The notes: generated by a model from the sequence alone, not told the origin. A stretch of 64,000 nt of DNA from Ambrosia x helenae (GCA_030844895.1 CM061224.1:558001-622000); one strand, 5' to 3'; counted from the first letter of the stretch, positions 21,230 to 34,899 are shown. Numbers and translations: made by a program.

Positions 21230-21494
21230 TACTAAGGGGGAGTACTCATGAGTCGCCATTAATACAGCGAGTCACATCAATCGATAGGAGGTGACAAGTG
21301 TCACCTGCAGCCGTCCATCACGCCGTCAAAAGTCATTAATGACTGACGGCTGACGCCTAAAATCCCTAAAATAATCATGACAAGGAGGATGAAAGGACGC
21401 ATACAACGAAATGGCTTCCATCACATAAGTGTTAAGACAAAATAACATTGTTTAATACAAACACATGAACGTAAAGTAACAGAATTTATAACAC

Positions 21495-24400
21495 TCAATC
21501 CTCCCCAAAATCAACACGATCAATAAAGTCATCTTCCGCATCATCGGTAGGCGGAATGGACTGAGTGGTCACATCTGTAGGAGCGGACGAGGTACCCTCT
21601 CCGCGAAGTGCCGCCGCAACACGAGCAGCCTCCTCCTGGACTTCCTTCTCCTTCTCAGTTTGTAATTCCCTATCAGCCTCCTCAAAAGCGGCCCGGAGTA
21701 GCCGCACCCCATCCAGCGACTTCACGCATTCAGCTATCACATCCATCACTGGAAATGAGAGCTCGTCATACGCGGCGACCTCCGCGTCATACTCCGCTTC
21801 CGCGTCAACTTCACGATAAGGATTATCCTCCAATGGACGCCCGCTAAGACAGAAATCAAAACCTTGCTTGAAGCCAAGAACTGCGCCAAACTGCTTTGAT
21901 TTCTCCAACAAACGGGCAACAGCCTGGACAAGGGCTGGCTCTTCCCACACGCGGGTAAACACCTACAGCCAGAAAGGATGCACATGTAAAAGTAAAAAAG
22001 AAAGAAGAAGAAACGACACAAGATGGAGGGAAATTGGAAATACAACATACCCCTTGTAGCCCAACAGTCATCAGCCAGTTCACATCTCCCAATGCTTCCT
22101 CATAGCTCGCCCGAGCAACACGCAGGGATTCCCGGGCGTCGTCGCGGGAAGTAGTGAGACCTTGGATGTCAATGCTTAAGGTTTTCTTCTCATCACGAAG
22201 AACATCAACTTCCTGCTTCAACAAAGCAACTTCATTTTCCAAGGCCGACACCTGGGTTGCCTGGACCAACTCCGCTTCCTCCTTCTGGGCCAAGGCAGCA
22301 CGCGCAGCCGCAAGTTCAGATTTTTCCTTCTCCAGCTCAGACGCTCGCGTTTCCAAGGCTCCCTTAAGGCGGTCCACCTCGTTTTCCAACCCCCGTGCGC
22401 GATCGCGCTCTTTAGCTATAAGCGCATTGGTGGTTTCGCACGAGGCTTTCCATTCCTGGAAAGATTTAGCATGGCGTTCCTCGGCGGATTTAGCCTGGGC
22501 CAGAGCATCGGATAAGGCCTTGGATTGAGCAACACAATCTTTGTTGTGCTTGTCGAGCACATTCTTGAACGCTGCTTTCCGCGCTGCCAGCTCTTCCTCA
22601 GCTTGCCTCAACCCCTGAAACCCGCGGTGAACTTCACTCAACGTAGCCGCAGCCATGGCCAGACCAGCGGCACCGTCTTGAAGAAGGGCTAGTCGATCTC
22701 GTGAGGCAGTGTATGCCCGCTCCGCCGGAGGGATAGAACCTAACAACCACTCTTCACAAGTATCCATCTGGAAGAAGCGGCCATCCTCACGGACAGACCA
22801 GTCAGGACGATACACCGGGCCCGTCGCGGCATCCAGCCTAAACCCGCCAGAGGCAACCCCCGTAGCATACGACTTTTTGGGATTGTTACCGCCTGCGGAC
22901 GCAGTCCCCTTGACTGACCCACCACCATCACTACCACCCGCTGACCCGCCGCCCGAGGACAAGTCAACATACCCAGCATCCTCAGGAACACCGCTCGAAA
23001 ACATGGTTTCACGCGGATTTTGCCCACCGCTGGGTGGCTCCGAACGCAAACCCGCGCCGCTATCATCTCCAATCTCAACCCCCTTGCCTTTCTCTTGTTC
23101 CCTACGTCTCATCTCCCGAGCTATTGCAGCTTCCTTGTCGTCCGGGCCCGAACATCTTCCTGGGGAGGAGGCTGCTGCCTAACATCAGCCCCACTAGGCT
23201 GCTCATCAACCCCGCCCTGCGTTGTGACCGGAGGACTAACGGGAATGGAAGGTCGGGAGCCAGACACGTCAGACAATTTAGGCCCCCCAGGGAAAAGCCG
23301 AGATACCCCTACAAAGACAAACATGTCAGGCAAAGAAGCTACAGAACAAAACCAGAGTCGAGCACGAGGCTATACCTGGATTGACCTCCTTCACGATTTT
23401 CGAGGCCAGGCGTGGCCGTTTATGGGACACACCCAACCGAACTTTCAATCCCGACGCGGAAGAATCCCCCTCAGGCACCTTCCGCTTACTGGAGTCCATC
23501 ATGTGAACGACATCCCGCAGCCGTTTCCCTGCACCATAACCACCACTACCCGCATCCGCACCAGGACGACTTGTCTGAGGTGGTGTGTCGAACACTTCAA
23601 CGTAGTCCACACCCCCTTTGGCAGCCCCAGATGCGGACGGCTGCCGAGAAGCACCACTGCCATGGCTAATACCTGCACGAGCCCGACTCCGGTGAGACAA
23701 CGAGAAAGACTCATCCTCAACCTCGTCATCAGAGACAGATGTAATATTAACCCCGGCAGCGGAAACCGCCTTCCGGGGACGAGGATTGACGGGAACATCA
23801 CCTGGAATAAGGGCATGCCCAGGAAAATCTCTAACATTCACCGCCATGAAATTTTTCAGAGTCAGCTCCACGAGCGGCTCCTCATCCGCACGGAGCGGCT
23901 CCCAACGAAATTCACCCTCCACACCCGCCACAATGGAATAAAAACAGCTTGTCTCTGTAAATGAATAGGTAAGTCAAACGCACAAGGTCAACAAGCAATA
24001 GAACAACCATACCTTTACCGCCCACATAGAAGTGCGGGTTCTGATCAGCCCTACCACCAACACGGCTGACACCCGCCATCAACAGGGCCTCCGGCCTGAC
24101 ATTGGCCATATCAATGGATGTAACTTGCTCAGTAATTTTGTCATACCAGTCAAAGTCAGCATAATTGATAACTGGGAAATCTTTCAACTTGGCCTTGGCA
24201 GACACGGCCAACCACTGCAACGACACCGGCACAACCCCTTGCCGGATAAAAAAGAACTTGGTTTTCCAATCATGCATGCTACGCGGTGGCTCGTTACCAA
24301 CGGGCTTAATCCGGCTCCGCTGGGCAAATGAGAACCACTGCGGACCCCCACGGGTAAGCCGATAAAAGGCATTGAACATCTCGAAAGTCGGCTCTACCCC

Positions 24401-24733
24401 CTGAGAACGGCAGACAAACTCGAAGTGAACCATCCGAGTCATACCCAGAGGGGTCAGTTGAGTCAAATAAAGGCCGTACCGGAGAAACAAGTCACACACA
24501 AAACGAGTCGCTGGTAACCGGAAGCCAGCCAACTCAAAATGGGCAGCATACAGAGCCATCCTGCCAGGCCCAGCATCGAGAACTGTTTCTCCGTCCGACG
24601 GCAAAACCGGACCCCAACTGGCCGGAATTTCATAAAGTTCGAGAAATTGCTCGAATGACTCTCTCTTCCACTTGATAGGAGCATCAGACATACAAACGAC
24701 CTCCTTCTTTCCCCTAGCGTCAGCTTCGGCCAT
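21495..24733 (-). CDS. Large spliced antisense gene of element 1: Transposase_28-type domain plus coiled coil (~958 aa)
   Basis: Exons joined by me at consensus sites: 24733-24013, 23954-23376, 23159-22051 and 21962-21495. Introns are GT-AG of 58, 216 and 88 nt, phases 1, 1 and 0; total 2877 nt, open throughout. An alternative acceptor at 23309 is also in phase but reaches a stop at 23121, so the 23160 acceptor is preferred. Exon 1 (240 residues) has the blocks WGPVLPSDGE, ELAGFRLPATRFVCDLF, LTPLGMTRMVHFEFVCR and WKTKFFFIR, which I associate with the Pfam 'putative gypsy type transposon' (Transposase_28) family. Exon 2 is Ser/Gly/Arg-rich. Exon 3 holds a long Glu/Lys/Ala coiled coil. Exon 4 ends in an acidic tail (DDAEDDFIDRVDFGED). 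It lies opposite gag-pol in the 3' part of the element. The protein's role is unknown. Confidence 0.8.
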
Positions 24734-24860
24734 CTTCGATTACAGAAAATGGAGACAGAATCTCACAGAACTCACAAACGGTGACGGTTGACACAAGGGG
24801 ACAAGGGAGGAACTCAGGGAAAACAATGGGAGAAAAATGGACAAATGAAGCAAAGAGTAC

Positions 24861-24868
24861 TATTTATA
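24861..24868 (-). promoter_or_regulatory. TATA-like box for the large antisense gene of element 1
   Basis: The minus strand reads TATAAATA about 130 nt upstream of the ATG at 24733. Element 2 has a comparable box about 60 nt upstream of its large antisense gene. Confidence 0.5.
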
Positions 24869-25353
24869 CCCTAAGCATTAATTACGGTGGGCCAGGGAAA
24901 CACTGCCAAGCCCACCATCTACATGACACGTGGCCCACCACGCCGGAAATCGAGCCACGCGCCGCGCGTAAAACACACGCGCCTGACACGGTTATCCCAA
25001 AAGTCATCTACAAGTAACTGACAGGACAGCAAAACAGTCGCGGCAGACAGGGAGCTTGTCACTTCAACCGTCAAAGCAACTGCCATAATGACAACTTTTC
25101 GAATTTCCCCCCAAAAAAGAAAAAAGAAAATGATTTCCGAAACCAACATCAAATATCATACCAAAAGCGGACAACCACCCGCTTGTGATACAAAATATGT
25201 ATACCGCCTGACGTAAACCGTAACAACCCGCCAACATACATAGCCCGCAAAGTATTAAAAAAATAAACCTGGCATAGAAGCTCGCACCCTCTTTTTAATC
25301 AGTCCAACGACCCTCATGCTCGTGCTGCACACAACCAAGAGCCCCGCTGGACT

Positions 25354-25360
25354 AGGGGGA
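25354..25360 (+). promoter_or_regulatory. Polypurine tract of element 1
   Basis: AGGGGGA, then two bases, then TG of the 3' LTR at 25363. Element 2 has the same arrangement (GGGGGGA, CA, TG). This spacing is my main reason for placing the full LTR start at 25363, not at 25423. Confidence 0.75.
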
Positions 25361-25362
25361 CT

Positions 25363-26234
25363 TGAAGGGGTAGGGACCCAAATTCACTCGGGCCCCTACC
25401 CAAAACCAAAAAGGCCAGGACATAAGAACAAGGGCTCTAAGCCCAAATAAGCCCAACTAGGAGCAGGTAAACACGCGGGACACGTATGCGGATTAAATGG
25501 CTAATCAGCGGGGATGACTCGTTAAGCCCCGCGGGTTAATACCCTGAGCGGACACGTGGCAGCTGCACATTTGATCGTACAATAAAGCACGATCCAATGA
25601 AGGCCCAGCGACGTGAGACAAGGAGCATGTTGCACGATCAACCAACAGGGGACGCACACGTGTCCAATATCAAACCCGCGGGAGACAAGCAGCAAACCTC
25701 ATGCACTGATTAGCCAATCAGAATGCACGGGACCACCTCAGTAAAGATCTCCACTAACGAAAGCCTGCAGAGGGGACAGCAGTACATATGAGGACCAATC
25801 ATATTGACCCAGGCCTGCAGCTAACCATATGACGACACGTCACCAAGACAGGTACGACCACCCTCTGTGATTTCCTATCGGCCACATAATATCTCCTGTT
25901 GGGCCTAACTATGGGCCGGTGTGGAGGCAAACCCTTAACTGGGCTTCAGCCCACTGGGTAAGTTAAGGGTGAATGTCAAGGTCCGTGTGGAACCTATTTA
26001 AGGAGGACTTCGTCTCCTTGAATAGGCCATTCAGAAATCCCCTGAAAAACACACCACGACCGACCACGTTTTTGTGTCTGCTAAGTAGAATCCTCAGGAT
26101 TCGAGGCGGTCGCCCCCCACCGGAATATTGTCTTTGCAGGTTTCCACCATTGAGAAGTCATCCATCCTTGCGAAGGATCTTCCTTGTAGGAGCATTGTTC
26201 ATATTAATTCTTAAGGTGAACATTTGTTTCTTCA
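25363..26234 (+). repeat. 3' LTR of element 1 (872 bp, full length)
   Basis: Runs from TGAAGGGG to TTCTTCA. From 25424 it is identical to the 5' LTR. The sequence following it is the right copy of the 937/941-bp repeat. Confidence 0.88.
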
Positions 26235-27175
26235 GGTTTGTTTGGTTGAATTTGGTGTGTTTGGTTTTAAACCGAACCGAATTCAATTTGGTTGAATTTG
26301 GGTTGGTTTTCATATTCCTAATTTGGTTTGGTTTGGTTTTTGGTTTGAGGTACAAAAGTTTGAAAACCGAATAACCCGAATCGAATAAACCAAATAAACC
26401 GTAAACCGAACCGATGAACACCCTTAGTCGGAGGTGTTCAAATCGAGGTGCGGTAGATCAAGTGCGTCTAGATGTTCCACGAGATCATTTCGAAGTTGGA
26501 AATGCGTATCGGAGTCTGTCAACTCCGCAAGGGCTTGTTCGTCGAAGAACGGTTGGATAGGGGGATCGCGTATGTGGACCGGTGATATCGCACGCCCCTC
26601 GTCTTTAATGATCATGTTGTGCAATATCATGCATGTATAGACGATGACGCTACACCTAGCAACGGTCTTCGGCCTCAAGGGTCGTGCGGTAATTCCCCAT
26701 TTCCCCCTTTAATGCTCCGAACGTTCGCTCAACATCCTTCCTTGCCGCCTCTTGCGCCTTAACAGATTTCTTTTCCTTAGGGTCGGTCGGATATCGAAAC
26801 GCTTTCACAAACGTTTATCAGGTTGGGTAGATGCCATCGGTAAGATAATATCCACATTTATATAACTGGCCATTTAAAGTAAATGGACACTGCGGCACCG
26901 CTCCGTTTCGTTGGGTAAGAAAAACTGGGGATTGTTGGAGGACATTTATGTCGTTGAGTGAACCCCGGGGGGGGGGGGGGGCAAAAAATCCATGCCAAAA
27001 CCACATATCTTGTGAAGTAACCGCTTCTAGCATGATCGTAGGGTATTGGTAATCGCCTCGCATATATTGTCCTCGTAATTCCCTAGGACATGCTCGCTAT
27101 ACTAAATGCGTGCAATCAATGCTACCGATCATGCCGGGAAGGTTATGTCTTTCTTCGTGTGCTTCGTACGAACAT
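26235..27175. repeat. Right copy of the 937/941-bp direct repeat
   Basis: Begins with GGTTTG, equivalent to 12501, and stays parallel to 12501-13437 up to CGAACAT at 27175. Beyond that the right side continues into the remaining 5' part of the Harbinger gene while the left side enters the LTR. It contains the last 192 bp of the hAT element (26235-26426). Confidence 0.9.
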
Positions 27176-27713
27176 GCAATGTCGTGACTTGTTGGTCTTC
27201 GTAAATACTCAGCCCCGTCGTATAACTTAATGATGGCATTGCAAAAAAAAATTATAAACATTCGCGCGACGTCCTTTCAGACATACATAAATACTCATCG
27301 TATTCGTCTGGAGGATTACCGGATGCGAGTTGTTTCACTGCTGAAGATACTTTTTGCATGGGCGTAAAACTCTTTATAAACCGACCGTCCATGCTCTCTC
27401 TGAACCATTCAAAGTTTGCTTCAACATCTGCTACAATTTTTAGAAATAGACGTCTCGACATGCGATACCTTAGTTTAAACTGTGCGTCGGTGTATTTTGG
27501 TACTTCAGCAAAATAGTCGTTTATTAACCGAGCATTGCCTCCCTTGCGATCACGTGGCACGTATCTTTTTTTAGATGTAGTTGTGTCTTGCTATGCAGCC
27601 CGCTTTGCAAGGTCCATGAGAAACTCAAGGCTACTATCGCTTGAGTGTAAAATCGGGCGCACTTCGAGCGGGGGAATGATAACTTGATCATCTTCTATGT
27701 TAACTTCACTCAT
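26424..27713 (-). pseudogene. PIF/Harbinger transposase (DDE_Tnp_4-type), degenerate
   Basis: It can be followed on the minus strand from an ATG at 27713. Recognisable blocks: KYTDAQFKLRYRMSRRLFLK in the N-terminal part; GSIDCTH, bearing the first catalytic Asp; PTIMLEAVTSQDMWFWHGFF; GSLNDINVL with the second Asp; the DVERTFGAL block with the catalytic Glu; and a C-terminal CMILHNMIIKDE. It is dead: TAG near 27590, TAG in place of a Trp codon after CTH near 27100, two consecutive stops after GIYPT near 26815, and frameshifts at the A-run near 27242-27250 and in a G-run of the DVERTFGAL region. The 15-base G run near 26967 keeps the local frame. The last codons were altered by the hAT insertion. 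Confidence 0.85.
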
Positions 27714-28513
27714 TTTTTCAAAAGTATGGTATAATTTCTATGTTTTTATACCAAACCGTGGGATTGAAATGTGTTTTTATATACACATTTGATAAAAAAC
27801 GGTCACATAATATGACCGTTTGAAAGTCAAAACTTGCAAAAATTCACATAAAATCGGTCAAAAAGGAATTAAAAACAATAAATTTTCGACCGTTGCATTT
27901 TACTTCCCAAACTACCAGCTTGTTAGATAGAACCGGAAAACGGTTAATGGGACCCCTACCAGCACGGATAACGGCAATGTTACCGTGCTAATAGTGAGGT
28001 ACCCGTGCCCAAATCTAGTAGCGCCCCGTCCGCTTGTAGATTGACCATCAATCTCATTAATTAACGAAATGTTAATAATATCAATCGTGGGCTAACTTTA
28101 TGGGAACAAGAAGGATGAATCTTCATATTTACTGATGACGTGGTGAAACAGGATTGGCCAAAGTTGGATTTGGTAGGTAATCGAAGGCAAGTGGAAGTTA
28201 GAGGATCCGGAAAGAAGAGAAGATTATATTCATGCCATAACTTTTTGAGTAAAGTTATACTACTAAAAATCTTATTAATTTAATATGATAAATATTGAAG
28301 GTGCAAAAGTGCCCTAACTTCTTCTGTTAGGTTGGATTAATTTCTTTTAAACATTTTTAATGGATAATTAATATATCATTATGATAAAAATATCACAATA
28401 GTAACATCATTTTCCCTTGGTATAACTTTTCAAAATAAATTTTATAAGAAATATCATTATCCTTCTTAATTCTAATAAAAAATTTAATGAATATCATATG
28501 TCAGTATTAAGAA
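27714..28513. other. Non-coding sequence right of the Harbinger pseudogene
   Basis: Presumably contains the 5' flank and right terminus of the Harbinger element. A small GC-rich inverted stretch with GCACGG..CCGTGC lies near 27961-27990, but I cannot fix the terminal repeat. AT-rich afterwards. Confidence 0.35.
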
Positions 28514-28924
28514 GGTGTTTGGGATTGCTTATTTAACTTCAGAAGTCTTTTTGTCAAAAGTGTTTATTGACTTATGGATTTATGAAAATAAGTTTTTAAA
28601 AAAATGTTTTTGTCAAAAGTGCTTATTGATTTATGGTTTTATGAAAATGAGTTTTTAAAAAAGTGTTTGGATTAGCTTTTGTGGTGAGAAAGCCAATAAG
28701 TCAATAAATTGTGTTTTTAAAAAGTGTTTGGTTTAGCTTATTACTATAAAATGACCAAAAGGCAAAAACAATGATTTTTGACTTCTTAAAAACAGTTTTT
28801 CTACCCTTATTGAAAAGCCAAAACCAAAAGCGTTTTTGGTTTACACAAATAACTTATTGACTTATTGGCTTCTTGGAGAAGTCCATAAGTCAATAAGGAG
28901 TTTTAAAACTCAATCCCAATCACC
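28514..28924. mobile_element. MITE-like element with GGTGTTTGGGATTG ends
   Basis: The left end GGTGTTTGGGATTG faces the right end CAATCCCAATCACC (inverted, 13 of 14 matching). The interior repeats TTATTGACTTATGG-type tracts in both orientations. No coding frame. The target duplication is not clear. Confidence 0.5.
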
Positions 28925-29340
28925 CATTAAATCTCTTCTTCCAATTTTAATATGTTTATCTATTATTGACTCCACCATTTGGTGAAGTGGCATTAGGAAG
29001 AAAAGAAAAAAGCTTGAACTATTTAGTGTCAAGTTTGAATCCAATCCAAATGGGTTTTACCGCAGTGGGTCTTCAGACGTTTAGGTTTTACTTGGGTACA
29101 CATTGCACTTAATGAGGTCATCCCACCCTTGAATTCCTACCAAAACTATTAAGGTTGCATTTTTTTCTCTCATGTGTATGACACATGCACTTTCTCCCAT
29201 AATTTTTAAACGATAATAACTTTTTATACGACATTTAAAAAAAATTATTCCAAATTAACGAGCGTTTTATTATCATTCTAACGAGTAGCATAGTGTTATA
29301 CAGAAAACGCAAAAAAATGACTTTTTTAGTAAGTTTTTGT
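28925..29340. other. Non-coding; includes a Helitron-family fragment
   Basis: About 29170-29330 resembles the interior of the Helitron at 1745-2579 (for example AACGAGCGTTTTATTAT), but I see no terminal hairpin. Confidence 0.4.
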
Positions 29341-29640
29341 TCATGAAGAAAAAAACAATGCACAATACAATAAAAAAAACACAAATCTGCAGTAGAAAAA
29401 AAACACAATGTGTTATTTCGTTTGTCCATTGTGTTATTTTTATTTGTTCATTGTGTTTTTTTTTGTCTCGTTCATTGTGTTTTTCAGTTCTGATCATTAT
29501 GTTTTTTTTTTGCTGCAAATTGTGTTTTTTATCTGAATATAGTGTTTTGTTTGTACTGTACATTGTGTTTTTCTATCAATTGTGTTTTTTGAGTTGTCGT
29601 TTGTGTGTTTTATGTTATAGTCGTATTTTGGACTAAATTG
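29341..29640. repeat. Degenerate CATTGTGTTTTT repeat field
   Basis: At least ten copies of a CATTGTGTTTTT-like core recur at irregular spacing of 20-35 bp, with the opposite orientation (AAACACAA) at the left side (29345-29410). The ORFs across it are low-complexity artefacts. Confidence 0.6.
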
Positions 29641-32332
<2,692 letters not shown>

Positions 32333-32340
32333 GAGATGGG

Positions 32341-32834
32341 TAGGGGTGTAAATGACACGTAGCGGCTCGAGAGCTACCCGGGATCGGCTTGGCAAAAAGC
32401 CCGAACGAGCCGAGCCTTAACGAGCCCGAGCCAGAAATATGGCTCGTTTAGTTATCGAGCCCGAGCTCGAGCCCTAGATACAAAGCTCGATTGGGCTCGC
32501 GAGCCTAAACGAGCCCAAACATAATTATAAGTTATTTATATATCTCTTATAATTTATAGCCCACATCTCCAAAGCCCAAGTCCTTATTTCATAAGCCCAT
32601 TTAATAACACTCGCGAGCCGAGCTTTTGCGATCTCGAGCCAAGCTTTGAGCTCGTTTGAGATTGTTCTCAAATCACCTCGAGCCGAGCTCGAGCTTTTGA
32701 TTTTGCTAGCGAGCCGAGCTCGAGCTCAAGATTGTAGGCTCGAACCGAGCCGAGCTCGAGCTCGAGCTTCATAAAACCATAACGAACCGAGCTCGAGCCC
32801 AGTCAGGCTCGGGCTCGGCTCGTTTACACCCCTA
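32341..32834. mobile_element. Non-autonomous hAT element rich in GAGCTCGAGC motifs
   Basis: The ends are TAGGGGTGTAAA and, inverted, TAGGGGTGTAAA. A perfect 8-bp target duplication GAGATGGG flanks it (32333-32340 and 32835-32842). The 494-bp interior repeats CGAGCCGAGCTCGAGC-type motifs on both strands and has no coding frame. Confidence 0.9.
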
Positions 32835-32898
32835 GAGATGGGTTATAAAACTAATATCATATCTAAATAAAATGACAAAAGATCAAATACAAACAAAA

Positions 32899-33326
32899 TT
32901 ATCGTGCGAATAGTACGAACTGAAGGGAACAAAAAAAAGTGACGGTGACATTTTCGTAAATAATGACCACCACTCTTTGTTGTATAATTACTCTAGTGTA
33001 TATAATTACTCTAGAGTAAAAAAGTGGCGGTGGCATTTTCGTAAATAATGACCACCACTCTTGTTGTATAATTACTCTAGTGTATATAATTACTCTAGAG
33101 TAATTACCCTAGAGTAATTATATAATTACTCTAGTTATATAACTACGCTATATAATTACTTTAGAGTAATTTTATAATTACTCTAGTTATATAATTACGC
33201 TAGAGTAATTACGCTAGTTATATAACTAGAGTAATTATATAATTACTCTAGTTATATAAAGTTTCCAATATTTACAGAAATGTCACCGCGTGTTTTTTAC
33301 TTCAGTTCGTACTGTTCGTACGATAA
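32899..33326. mobile_element. Foldback/MITE element with a palindromic AT array
   Basis: Inverted arms of about 55 bp: TTATCGTGCGAATAGTACGA on the left faces the complement of the right end near 33326, and both arms continue through ACTGAAG and CGGTGACATTT. The centre is an array of TATAATTACTCTAG and its mirror CTAGAGTAATTATA. An internal direct duplication of about 100 bp starts near 32942 and 33024. Confidence 0.7.
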
Positions 33327-33790
33327 AGCCTATTTGTACGTGAACTTTACTCAAATAAAATACCCATCACACTACCTGCCAAAGATATCACGAAACTAGT
33401 TTCGAGTTCTTTTTAGCCATTACCAATAACGAAACTAGAATCAATGTTAAATGAGAAGAAAACTAAAAGTTGAAGAGCACTAAGAGTGGATCACCTGCCT
33501 CCAAGTTGAGCCACGTGCATGCCTAAAACCAGATATGATTCACTACATCTCATGCTGGTCCATCCCATTAATAATATGTCGATCATGATCTGACCCGTTG
33601 CAATCGCTTATCACTGAAATTCGTTTGTCCATTTCTAAGATGATGTTAACTCGTTATTTAAAGGCTGAACCGCCTTGGCCCTTGGGTACTGGCTGGTTAC
33701 CTTTGAAAAGAAAAACATTTTTTTTTTTTAGGATTGTAGCATGTGAACATATGATTACATACATTTTTTTGTATACCTATTTTAACATGT

Positions 33791-34213
33791 AGCCTGGCGG
33801 TGAACGGACCGGTTTCCTCTTGGGGGAGCCGGGTTCAATTCCCACAATCCCACGGGAAGCATTTGAGGGACTCGTCAAGTGATGGTCGAAACTAGCCTAG
33901 CTACTTGTAGGTGTCAGTTTCGATTCTGATGGCCTCCCGGTTTTCTACTACCGTGCATTTACTCCAGAGAGGCTTGCCTCTTGTGGAGGGTGCGACATCT
34001 GTCAAGTGGCAGGTGACGGGAAATTTTCCGGGTGGAAGCCTTAATGCCCCTTATGCGCAACCTCGACTCGCTTGTGGGCCGGCCACTCTCGCGTCAGCGT
34101 GGAACCGGTTAAGACAACATAGTCTGACCATTATAGAGTGGCTAGGTGATCCCCTTCTAGGGGGTTGTGATGATCTCTACCACATATTGAAAATCACCTT
34201 CCAAAAAACAAAA
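33791..34213 (+). mobile_element. SINE-like element
   Basis: Starts GTAGCCTGGCGGTGAACGG (A-box-like) with GGGTTCAATTCCC (B-box-like) about 35 bp later, and ends in an A-rich tail near 34200-34213. About 420 bp, long for a SINE. I found no clear target duplication, so a decayed or composite element is possible. Confidence 0.5.
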
Positions 34214-34458
34214 TCACACATATTAGACTTCGAGTGAGTTGTACATAGCGAAAAGAAAACATTTTCAAGTATTTTGATTCCTTGTTTCTCTTTTGGAAAC
34301 TTGAAAATTAAACATAAATCACCTATTAGCATCCAATTACAAAAAAAAAAAAAAAAAATCACAAAGATAAGTAGTACCTAACACTTTTTCTAGCATGGTG
34401 AGAATATCATGAACTACATAACCATATTCATATAATTCGAAAATGATGTACGGATTTA

Positions 34459-34899
34459 GGGGTGTTTGTTAGTCTCTTAATCATTCAACATTAAGAGTGT
34501 TTGTTTTAATTAAAAAAACATCTGGATGATTCCATTAAGCCATTAACCATTCAGCTAATAAGGGTGTTGAACCATTCAGACTTTTTTAATGATTCAACAC
34601 TTAGGAGCTGTTTGGTTGATTAAGTGCTGAATCATTAAGTTTGACCTCTTAATGGTTAATTTTCTTGTCTCACATTGGTAGGAGAGTCTCATTAAGGTTC
34701 AGCCTAGTTCATTGCTTAATAGTTCAATGGTTAATGGTTTAGCAACATCATAAATCTTAATGGTTCAGCTTTAAACATTCCATTCAGAAGCTGAAACAAA
34801 CGCGCTGAATGTTGAATCATTCAGCGCTGAATGGTTCAGAGCCTTATTAAGAGGCTTACCAAACAGTCCCTTATCAGATAAATCCTACCAAACAACCCC
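34459..34899. mobile_element. Outer Tourist-like MITE, interrupted by a relative
   Basis: The left end GGGGTGTTTG follows TTA (34456-34458); the right end CAAACAACCCC is followed by TTA (34900-34902). It contains a second, complete MITE of the same family (34604-34870), so a copy inserted into a copy. Confidence 0.7.
34604..34870. mobile_element. Inner Tourist-like MITE, copy A
   Basis: GGAGCTGTTTGG to CCAAACAGTCCC, flanked by TTA on both sides (34601-34603, 34871-34873). Same family as 49335-49561 and 63379-63593; shared interior motifs include ATTAAGTGCTGAA and CATTCAG. The 3-bp TWA duplication fits PIF/Harbinger. Confidence 0.85.

Larger units (their letters stand above)
13438..26234 (+). 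mobile_element. Tat-lineage Ty3/gypsy retrotransposon, element 1
   Basis: Order: LTR, primer-binding site, gag-protease-RT-RNase H-RNase H-integrase in one frame, 88-bp tandem array, two minus-strand genes, polypurine tract, LTR. The absence of a chromodomain, a second RNase H, and antisense genes before the 3' LTR place it in the Tat lineage. The shared 811 bp of the two LTRs look identical, so it is very young. It lacks a normal target duplication: its left end is a truncated LTR joined to a duplicated flank. All coding parts are open. Confidence 0.93.

Noticed and set aside
23121..23333. Extra exon of the element 1 antisense gene using the acceptor at 23309
   Set aside because: The acceptor is good and in phase, but the frame ends at a stop at 23121 before rejoining the coiled-coil exon. 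Direct use of the acceptor at 23160 keeps the frame. It could still be an alternative transcript.
23020..23964. 314-codon plus-strand frame opposite the large antisense gene of element 1
   Set aside because: Composition is the reverse-strand shadow of GC-rich exons 2-3; no domain, and it runs through the introns of the better-supported minus-strand gene.
27961..28030. GC-rich inverted patch as the Harbinger terminal repeat
   Set aside because: No matching sequence found near the other end of the element (11.1-12.0 kb) and no TTA/TAA duplication that I could pair with it.
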